Assembly (NCBI GenBank): GCA_016284045.1
Contig: JAEEOB010000059.1
Coordinates: 1-32,778 of the forward strand
Source of the DNA: Bacteroidaceae bacterium
GTDB lineage: Bacteria > Bacteroidota > Bacteroidia > Bacteroidales > Bacteroidaceae
Direction of reading: 5' to 3'
DNA length: 32,778 nucleotides
Part shown: positions 1 through 7,507 of the stretch, piece by piece
Layout of the letters: every line of letters begins with the position of its first letter
Position numbering within the stretch: the first letter of the stretch is position 1
Translations under genes and position numbers: made by a program
Notes under the pieces: generated by a model
What the model saw: the letters and a program-made list of their open reading frames with translations, nothing else
What the model was told of the DNA's origin: nothing
Databases searched by the model: none

Positions 1-1560
<1,560 letters not shown>

Positions 1561-1637
1561 TTATTTATTTGTTTAAATTGATTGTTATGTGTTTCTGTCG
1601 TTAAATTTGCATTTTCATTCTGTATGCAATTATAATG

Positions 1638-1645
1638 CAAAGCTA
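1638..1645 (-). promoter_or_regulatory. Candidate -7 box for the esterase gene
   Basis: The minus strand reads TAGCTTTG here, a match to the Bacteroidetes -7 consensus TAnnTTTG, about 78 nt before the esterase start codon. No convincing TTTG -33 box lies 19-21 nt upstream, so the call is moderate. Confidence 0.5.
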
Positions 1646-1749
1646 ACACATTTTATAAAAAATGAATTTCATATTTGATACATCTTCTTTCGTTTTTGTG
1701 TCTTTTGAATGTTTTGTTTTTAATTAAATATGCTTTTTCTCATGCTTGT

Positions 1750-1780
1750 TTTGACTTTCTCTTTTCTTTTATTATCTTTG
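1750..1780 (+). promoter_or_regulatory. Bacteroidetes-type promoter of the GH3 gene
   Basis: TTTG at 1750-1753, 19 nt spacer, then TATCTTTG at 1773-1780. Both boxes and the spacing fit the Bacteroidetes housekeeping consensus. Transcription would begin near 1787, giving a leader of about 34 nt. Confidence 0.75.
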
Positions 1781-1820
1781 CAAAAACATATTTGAATCTT
1801 TTTTTACTTTCTGTTTTAAA

Positions 1821-4145
1821 ATGAAAAAAATGGCAATGCTATGCACTGCAGCTCTTCTTGCCGCGTGTGGGTCGAAGGATATGGAGCAACAGATTGATGA
1901 CCTTTATAGCCGGATGTCACAGCAGGAGAGGATAGCACAGCTTAGAAGCACCTATATGGATGACTTCTTTAACGAAAAGGGAGAGTTAGACACAGAGAAA
2001 TGTAAAAAGGAAATTCCTTTCGGAATCGGACACTTCTCACAGTATGCCAGTCAGAAGCCTAGAGAACCGGAGGATTTACGAAACCGGGTGGCGGCTATGC
2101 AGGAATGGCTCATCAACAACACGCCCAATGGCATTCCAGCGCTTTTCCATGAGGAGGTGCTTTCGGGAGTCAACACAAGGGGGGCTACAATCTATCCGCA
2201 GCAAATCGGACAGGCCTGCTCATTCAACACCGAGCTGGCTATGCTAAAAACGAAACAGACGGCAACGGCTATGAGGAAGATGGGGGGCGTGCTCTCTCTC
2301 TCCCCTATGGTCGATGTCTGTCGTACACCAAGCTTCAACCGTCTTGAGGAATCATACGGTGAGGATGCTTATCTCTCTGCAGCTATGGGCACAGCGTTTG
2401 TGAAAGGACTGCAGATGGATGATCTCAAAAAGGGGGTTGGGGCTTGCTCAAAGCATTATCTTGGATATGGTGGAGGCGGCGATGCCGATGAGAAAGAACT
2501 TATGGAAGAAATTCTGATGCCTCACGAGGCGATGATTCGCCTCGCAGGAAGCAAGGTGGTCATGCCTGGTTACCATGCCGTTCATGGCATCAATTGTGTG
2601 GCTAATGCCGAAATCCTCCAGGATATCCTCCGAGGATATGTCGGATTCGACGGCATGGTGGTAAGCGACTATACTGCTATCGACCAGCTGCCGGATATGC
2701 CCGATGAAATCCACAAAGCAGCGTCGGCAATTAATGCCGGTAACGACGTGGACTTTCCTCGTGGAGCTAATTATAAATTCCTGCAGCAAGCTATTGACCG
2801 GGGACTTGTCAAGCCGGAGACGCTTGAAAGGGCTGTGAAGAATGTGCTGAGGCAGAAATTCAGAGCCGGACTTTTCGACAGCAACCCTTATCTCTACAGC
2901 AAAGAACCGATTACGCTCGACACACCTGAGGAACGGCAGACATCCTACGACATTGCTACACAGTCCGTGGTGCTGCTCGAAAACAACGGAATACTGCCGC
3001 TGAAAGATGTGAAAAACGTGTTCCTTACAGGACCAAATGCCAACTCCATGTGGGCAATGTGCGGAGACTATTCGTTTCCTGCCATGACGTACTTCTGGAA
3101 AAAAATCATGGAGGACCTCGACCATCCGCATGTAATCACTTTGTTGGAGGGCATGAATGGACATAAACCGGAGGGAATGCAAGTGACTTATACCCGTGGA
3201 TGCGACTGGACTGAGGATATTGAGACGAAATATGCTGTGGGGGGTGATGAGAGAGCGTGGGAATATGAGGTGCTACACAGAAAAGTGGATGCAGGAGAGG
3301 AAGCAAACCACGATGAGGCTCTCAGCATGGCTCGGCAGGCGGATGTCATCATCGCTGCCATGGGTGAGAATGTGATGCTTTGCGGAGAAAACCGTGACAG
3401 GAATGGTTTGCGTTTGCCAGGGAAGCAGGAGTTGTTTGTCAATGAGCTGATAGCCACAGGAAAACCAGTGATTCTCGTGATGTTTGGTGGAAGGGCACAG
3501 GTGGTCAGTGGGTTGGCTGAACGGTGTGCGGCGGTCATTCAGGCATGGTATCCGGGAGAGGAAGGAGGAAATGCTGTGGCGGACATCCTTTATGGCAAAA
3601 TATCTCCTTCTGCAAAACTCGCAGTCAGCTACCCCAACACCGAAGTGTATGAGCCGCTTTGCTATAACTATGGCGACACTGCCAAAGCGAAGGTGCAATG
3701 GCCTTTTGGATATGGATTATCTTATTCAAAGTTTGATTACAAAAACCTGCAAGTCAATAAAGAAGCATCCACTGATGATGAGGCGGTTAACATCTCGTTT
3801 GAGGTCTCAAATACCGGAAATGTGGAAGCGGACGAAATCGCTCAGATTTATCTGTCGCCAACACAGGAGAGCCAGCAGATACGCCCTATACAGCTGCAGG
3901 GATTTGCCCGTGTTTCTCTGAATCCAGGACAAACCAAGACGGTCAAAACAAAAATCTACACCGAACAGTTCGGATTCTATTCCAACCAGGGGAAAAGGCA
4001 ATGGAACATCCTGCCAGGAGACTTTATCATCAAGATTGGCGCATCATCTGTCGACATCAGACTACAGAATAAAATATCCTTGAAGGGCGATGCTGTTACA
4101 AAACCGCTACGACAATTTTATTTCTCAGAATCTTCAGTACAATAA
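1821..4145 (+). CDS. Glycoside hydrolase family 3 lipoprotein (beta-xylosidase/beta-glucosidase type)
   Basis: 774 residues. The N-terminus is a lipoprotein signal with lipobox LLAAC and lipidated C16, so the enzyme should sit on the periplasmic or outer membrane. The family 3 N-terminal barrel shows the KHYLGYG block and the nucleophile motif VVSDY with D283. The second alpha/beta domain contains a GEN..CGENRDR...LPGKQ block in which E523 is the best acid/base candidate. From about residue 660 a fibronectin-III-like domain follows (VSNTGNVEADEIAQIYLSP). Length and domain order are those of three-domain GH3 enzymes. It should remove terminal xylose or glucose from oligosaccharides. The divergent esterase makes xylo-oligosaccharides the more likely substrate, but this is inference. 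Start chosen because the signal peptide begins there and the promoter lies just upstream. Confidence 0.93.
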   Translation: MKKMAMLCTAALLAACGSKDMEQQIDDLYSRMSQQERIAQLRSTYMDDFFNEKGELDTEKCKKEIPFGIGHFSQYASQKPREPEDLRNRVAAMQEWLINNTPNGIPALFHEEVLSGVNTRGATIYPQQIGQACSFNTELAMLKTKQTATAMRKMGGVLSLSPMVDVCRTPSFNRLEESYGEDAYLSAAMGTAFVKGLQMDDLKKGVGACSKHYLGYGGGGDADEKELMEEILMPHEAMIRLAGSKVVMPGYHAVHGINCVANAEILQDILRGYVGFDGMVVSDYTAIDQLPDMPDEIHKAASAINAGNDVDFPRGANYKFLQQAIDRGLVKPETLERAVKNVLRQKFRAGLFDSNPYLYSKEPITLDTPEERQTSYDIATQSVVLLENNGILPLKDVKNVFLTGPNANSMWAMCGDYSFPAMTYFWKKIMEDLDHPHVITLLEGMNGHKPEGMQVTYTRGCDWTEDIETKYAVGGDERAWEYEVLHRKVDAGEEANHDEALSMARQADVIIAAMGENVMLCGENRDRNGLRLPGKQELFVNELIATGKPVILVMFGGRAQVVSGLAERCAAVIQAWYPGEEGGNAVADILYGKISPSAKLAVSYPNTEVYEPLCYNYGDTAKAKVQWPFGYGLSYSKFDYKNLQVNKEASTDDEAVNISFEVSNTGNVEADEIAQIYLSPTQESQQIRPIQLQGFARVSLNPGQTKTVKTKIYTEQFGFYSNQGKRQWNILPGDFIIKIGASSVDIRLQNKISLKGDAVTKPLRQFYFSESSVQ

Positions 4146-4169
4146 TAGCCTTACAACTAATTGCTTAAA

Positions 4170-4216
4170 AAGACACAGACGAGGTGTATCCTTACCTTGC
4201 ACCTCGTCTGTGTCTT
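4170..4216. terminator. Hairpin terminator between convergent genes
   Basis: A perfect 17-bp stem (4170-4186 with 4200-4216) and a 13-nt loop, 24 nt after the GH3 stop codon and flanked by A-rich and T-rich runs. It can serve GH3 on plus and the macro-like gene (ending at 4327) on minus. A weaker 7-bp hairpin (4261-4267 with 4284-4290) followed by a T run at 4295-4301 lies further downstream. Confidence 0.85.
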
Positions 4217-4326
4217 ATTTTGTGCAGTTTGCTTATCTTTCCGGACTTTCAACTTTTTCTGCTTTCAAAAAATCTCGAAAAACTGAAAGCCTGTCTTTTT
4301 TGCTGCAAAACTTGCATTCTTTGTGT

Positions 4327-5301
4327 CTATTGTTTTTTAAGCACTGCAACGAACTCCTCAGGCAGAATGATATTCTCGATATTAATCGCTTCTGAGAACA
4401 ACGGAGCTATCTCTTCTTCTGTGTGACCAGCGATACCGCAGCCCACTCGCGTCACTAAGAACACTTTATCCTGATGTTCCTTGGCGTAGGCAATAAAACG
4501 TGCCACACATTCACCTATCGATTTCAGATTATCTGGTATTGTCGGAATGGCATAACTGCGGCCTTGAATGCCTTCACCCTTGCCCCAAATGGCGCCGAAA
4601 TAACGGCTGGCAGCTGCAGCTGCACCAGCGCCGTGCATACCGTCACGGTTGCTGCCGAACACAAATATCTCATTCAGTCCAAGATTCTCTCTCGTTATTA
4701 AAGATGGCGTGAATTTTCGGTTGTAGCCTGAGTTTGAGGGGGGAGCGATTGATGGTGTCTCTGACTTGGTGTTTTCTTGAGGTAATAATACCTCATCCTC
4801 TACCACACTTTTGTGATAAGTCGAGAATATCTTATCCATCTGCTCTATCTGAGGACTTACTGAACGGATCGCATCGCTACGAAAGCGGTAGGTGCCGTTT
4901 AGGGTCTCGCTGATTACTAGCGATTTCATCTTACGGTCAGTGGCGGGAGCTATTATCTCCTCTGCACGCCAGAAACCGTCGCTCTGAAGAAATACGGCAA
5001 TGAGGTTGCGTTTACCACGGAAAAGCTCGATATGACGGTAACCGAAACTGGGTGTGGGGGAGTAATACACGCCTGGCTCGCCCTCGTTCAGATTGCTGAC
5101 TAATAGCATTGTGTATTCGTCGTTGTCATTGCCGAAGATCATGATGTGCTTTTCCTGAGGAATGTAGAACGGACCGGCACATGAGAATATCTCATGACCT
5201 TCAATTTCAACATAGCGAAGTGTGCTGCCTGTGTCGTTGTCCCACAATGGGAAATACCAAAGATGACCTGTTTGTTTGTCTAAATAAAGTGTCGTTTCCA
5301 T
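4327..5301 (-). CDS. Unknown N-terminal region fused to a macro-like (A1S_2505-type) domain
   Basis: 324 residues, no signal peptide or membrane segment. Residues about 210-322 carry EIFVFGSN, GMHGAGAAAAA, a GxxxGxxGRSYAIPT block and a VTRVGCGIAGH block. This pattern is that of the family often labelled A1S_2505 'phage non-structural protein', and the glycine-rich loops resemble macrodomain ADP-ribose-binding loops. Residues 1-165 contain many aromatic and acidic residues and match nothing I recognise; residues about 165-200 look like a linker. If the domain behaves as a macrodomain it would bind or hydrolyse ADP-ribose or a related nucleotide; this is inference. The gene has its own promoter and no phage neighbours. 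Confidence 0.6.
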   Translation of the reverse strand: METTLYLDKQTGHLWYFPLWDNDTGSTLRYVEIEGHEIFSCAGPFYIPQEKHIMIFGNDNDEYTMLLVSNLNEGEPGVYYSPTPSFGYRHIELFRGKRNLIAVFLQSDGFWRAEEIIAPATDRKMKSLVISETLNGTYRFRSDAIRSVSPQIEQMDKIFSTYHKSVVEDEVLLPQENTKSETPSIAPPSNSGYNRKFTPSLITRENLGLNEIFVFGSNRDGMHGAGAAAAASRYFGAIWGKGEGIQGRSYAIPTIPDNLKSIGECVARFIAYAKEHQDKVFLVTRVGCGIAGHTEEEIAPLFSEAINIENIILPEEFVAVLKKQ

Positions 5302-5330
5302 AAGACTTTCTTGTTTTCTGAAATTTTTTT

Positions 5331-5361
5331 CAAATATAGCAAAATAATCTCATCCTACAAA
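5331..5361 (-). promoter_or_regulatory. Promoter of the macro-like gene
   Basis: On the minus strand TTTG (5361-5358), 19 nt spacer, TATATTTG (5338-5331). The predicted transcription start near 5324 leaves a leader of about 23 nt, supporting the ATG at 5301. Confidence 0.75.
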
Positions 5362-5414
5362 ACCTTTGCGTAAAATAAATATTTCTTTACCTTTGGTCAA
5401 AGAAAATTCATTTT

Positions 5415-6212
5415 TCACTCTTCTCTCTTCAAATTACTGACTGCATCAACCAATTCCTGATGTATTGTCCCGTTTGAGGCGATAATATCACCGTGATTGA
5501 TATAGTCAGAACTGCCGTCAAACCGGGTGATGGTTCCACCTGCCTCTATTAACACAAGTGAGGCGGCGGCATGATCCCATTGGCCGATTCCTCGTTCCAG
5601 CCATCCGTCATAACGCCCCGAGGCCACATTGCAGATGGCAAGAGCGGCAGAACCGTTCATGCGGATGCCACCACATAAACCGTAGAAATGATTAATCAGA
5701 TGAAGGCCTGTGGGGCGGTAGTCGTTTGCGTCGTAAGGCAACTCAATGCCTAAGAGTGCCTGACTGATGTCATGGTCACTGTTAACATGAAGTCGCTTGC
5801 CGTTAAGCCATGAACCGCCCCCTTTCCATGCGTAGAAACATTCATCAAGGCAAACGTCATAAACCACACCTGAAAGAATCTCATGTTCATTGCGTAATGC
5901 AATGCTTACTGCGTAGTTGTGATAACCGTGAATGTAGTTTGTAGTACCGTCCAATGGATCAATCACCCACCAGTATGGTTCATCTTTGTGAACGGCAGTT
6001 CCTTCCTCTGTCAGAAAACCAGAATCAGGAAGAATCGCTTTCAGACGGCTCACCACCAACCGTTCACTCGACTGATCCACGTATGACACATAGTCATGAT
6101 TGTGTTTCTCAACGACTTGATCCTCATGAAGTATCTTCTGCTCACTCTTCAGATATGCGCCGGCTTCATGGGCCACTTTGCACACATCTTCTGTTATTTT
6201 TTGAAAATCCAT
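5415..6212 (-). CDS. Inositol monophosphatase family phosphatase
   Basis: 265 residues, the usual length. The metal-binding motifs are all present: LTEE with E69/E70, WVIDPLDGTTNY with D85 and D88, and the second signature QWDHAAASLVLIEAGG with D213. Members are cytosolic, Mg-dependent, Li-sensitive sugar or nucleotide phosphatases: inositol-1-phosphatase (SuhB) or 3'-phosphoadenosine 5'-phosphate phosphatase (CysQ). The sequence here does not let me choose between them. No sulfate-assimilation gene is nearby. A putative lipid-headgroup cluster lies about 9 kb away (from 15304), so an inositol-phosphate role is possible but not shown. Confidence 0.88.
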   Translation of the reverse strand: MDFQKITEDVCKVAHEAGAYLKSEQKILHEDQVVEKHNHDYVSYVDQSSERLVVSRLKAILPDSGFLTEEGTAVHKDEPYWWVIDPLDGTTNYIHGYHNYAVSIALRNEHEILSGVVYDVCLDECFYAWKGGGSWLNGKRLHVNSDHDISQALLGIELPYDANDYRPTGLHLINHFYGLCGGIRMNGSAALAICNVASGRYDGWLERGIGQWDHAAASLVLIEAGGTITRFDGSSDYINHGDIIASNGTIHQELVDAVSNLKREE

Positions 6213-6294
6213 CGTTATTATTTCCTTCTCCGTAAACGGCGGTGCTGCCGCCTATTTCTAAATTATTAAAAAACCGTGGCTTTCGTTTTTTGCG

Positions 6295-6327
6295 CAAAGT
6301 TAGTGATAATAATTTAAATTCAACAAA
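6295..6327 (-). promoter_or_regulatory. Promoter of the inositol monophosphatase family gene
   Basis: On the minus strand TTTG (6327-6324), 21 nt spacer, TAACTTTG (6302-6295). Leader of about 75 nt. Confidence 0.72.
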
Positions 6328-6377
6328 AAGTGATCCACGAAATAGTAAATACTTTCAACAAATAACGAATAACAATC

Positions 6378-6408
6378 TTGTTCTATTCAACTTTTTTGCT
6401 TAACTTTG
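6378..6408 (+). promoter_or_regulatory. Promoter of the HD-domain gene, directly abutting the repeat element
   Basis: TTG at 6378-6380, 20 nt spacer, TAACTTTG at 6401-6408. Transcription should start close to 6414, the first base of the inserted element, so the whole element would become the 5' leader of the downstream mRNA. Confidence 0.65.
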
Positions 6409-6410
6409 TC

Positions 6411-6598
6411 TTAGTAATAGTGAAAAAATAAGTTAGGAAAATTTATCTTTGATTTTTGAGCTGTTTTTCAGTTGGTCAGAGGGAGTGATGCGGGCATCAT
6501 GACCGATGAACAGCTGGAAAAGAGCCAAAAAGATAAGTTTAAATCTTGAATGATTGCCTGACATTAATTTTATTAAGTTATTTTTTTACTGTTGCTTA
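6411..6598 (+). mobile_element. MITE-like element copy 1 with TTA target duplication
   Basis: Element proper 6414-6595 (182 bp), flanked by TTA at 6411-6413 and 6596-6598. The terminal inverted repeats match at 15 of 18 positions (GTAATAGTGAAAAAATAA against GCAACAGTAAAAAAATAA), the mismatches being three transitions. The interior folds into nested stems: 6459-6465 with 6509-6515, 6474-6478 with 6500-6504, and 6486-6490 with 6495-6499. A micro-ORF at 6499-6549 encodes MTDEQLEKSQKDKFKS. There is no transposase. The pattern of a short non-autonomous element with a 3-bp TNA-type duplication is what IS5-family (IS1031-group) transposases are known to leave; the link to that family is inferred. Confidence 0.8.
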
Positions 6599-6646
6599 AT
6601 CTGTTTAAGCAAAAAACGATTTGTTAAAAAACTTACAACTAAACCA

Positions 6647-7243
6647 ATGCTTACTGATAACCAAATGCAGGATAATAGAAATGCTGTCATTTCACTGCTC
6701 GAATCAACTGGTCGCAAAGGCATAGAATCTGTCATAAATCATCTGGTGGATGGAGGGTTCTTCAATGTGCCTGCGTCCATACATCATCATAATAACTTTG
6801 AAGGCGGATTAGCCAAACATTCACTTGAAGTCTATCATGAAGCTATGAACCTATACGAATCTTTCACAACAAAAATTCCATTTCTTGGAACTGTGATTGA
6901 TAGCAACAGCATCATTCTTTGTGCTTTGCTCCATGATGTCTGCAAAATGGATGTGTTCTATATGCGAAATGGTAAGCCTCAAGGTACTGGTGTTCCTAAT
7001 AATCCTCATGGGAAAAAATCTGTGAGGCTATTGCTTGAATGGGGACTTGAGTTATTTGAAGACGAGCAACTCGCTATTGCATGGCACATGGGCAGATGGA
7101 CCAAAGATGGAGACTGCAAGATTGAGGAGGTGGAGAGCCGCTTTCTCGAAGTCCAAAAAACTACACCCCTCGCTTCGTTTATCCGCCGTGCTGATAGTCT
7201 TGCGTCAAGCAAAGCCATAGAGGAACAAATCAACGACGAGTAG
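6647..7243 (+). CDS. HD-domain phosphohydrolase
   Basis: 198 residues from ATG 6647. The frame extends upstream to a TTG at 6554, but that reading starts inside the repeat element and gives a hydrophobic, Cys-rich stretch, so I take the ATG. HD-type metal and active-site residues: H58 in GGLAKHSL, H96-D97 in LLHDVCK, H121 and H147 (IAWHMGRW), and D183 in RADSLAS. This is the cytosolic HD superfamily form common in Bacteroidetes. Such proteins hydrolyse phosphate esters of nucleotides; the substrate here is unknown. It is expressed alone, behind a promoter next to the inserted element, and ends before a perfect palindrome. Confidence 0.82.
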   Translation: MLTDNQMQDNRNAVISLLESTGRKGIESVINHLVDGGFFNVPASIHHHNNFEGGLAKHSLEVYHEAMNLYESFTTKIPFLGTVIDSNSIILCALLHDVCKMDVFYMRNGKPQGTGVPNNPHGKKSVRLLLEWGLELFEDEQLAIAWHMGRWTKDGDCKIEEVESRFLEVQKTTPLASFIRRADSLASSKAIEEQINDE

Positions 7244-7283
7244 AGACACGCTGAAGGAACTAGTTATGATAAAATCTTTTTGT

Positions 7284-7311
7284 TTTTGAGACTCCCTAGG
7301 GAGTCTCAAAA
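7284..7311. repeat. Perfect 28-bp palindrome between convergent genes
   Basis: Two 14-nt arms with no loop (centre CCTAGG), 40 nt after the HD-domain stop. Position suggests a terminator for the HD gene, but there is no U tract on either strand beyond the A/T arms, so a protein-binding site cannot be excluded. Confidence 0.6.
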
Positions 7312-7464
7312 TAAATGTTCTGTCGTTATGTTTATTTAGTTATTCAGGAATTAGTGTGGTAAATGCTGTTATAGTCCTTTATTCCTCTCAGTCGCATTAG
7401 CTGGTATTCCTATCATTTGCTTATTAATCTATATAAATAATCCTTTATTCCTTAGAGATTAATT

Positions 7465-7499
7465 AAAAAAACAGGAGGTTACGCTCACACAATTTCCTG
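7465..7499 (-). terminator. Candidate intrinsic terminator of the pectate lyase gene
   Basis: On the minus strand, just past the stop codon, CAGGA (7499-7495) can pair with TCCTG (7476-7472) and is followed directly by seven T residues (7471-7465). The stem is short, so confidence is moderate. Confidence 0.45.
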
Positions 7500-7507
7500 A
7501 ACTACTA

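Larger units (their letters stand above)
6213..6646. other. Intergenic region with divergent promoters and a repeat element
   Basis: 434 bases between divergent genes. It holds a minus promoter (6295-6327), a plus promoter (6378-6408), and the inserted 182-bp repeat element at 6414-6595. The remaining 51 bases before the HD-domain start are A+T-rich with no other signal seen. Confidence 0.7.

Noticed and set aside
2448-3698. Long open frames antisense to the GH3 gene
   Set aside because: They lie fully inside a gene with clear GH3 motifs, have no recognisable domains and no promoter; shadows of codon bias.
4327-5301. Prophage remnant suggested by the A1S_2505-type domain
   Set aside because: No integrase, structural, lysis or attachment-site sequence nearby; neighbours are chromosomal metabolic genes.
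6554-6646. N-terminal extension of the HD-domain protein from a TTG codon
   Set aside because: It begins inside the inserted repeat element and gives a Cys-rich hydrophobic stretch unlike the family; ATG 6647 is preferred.
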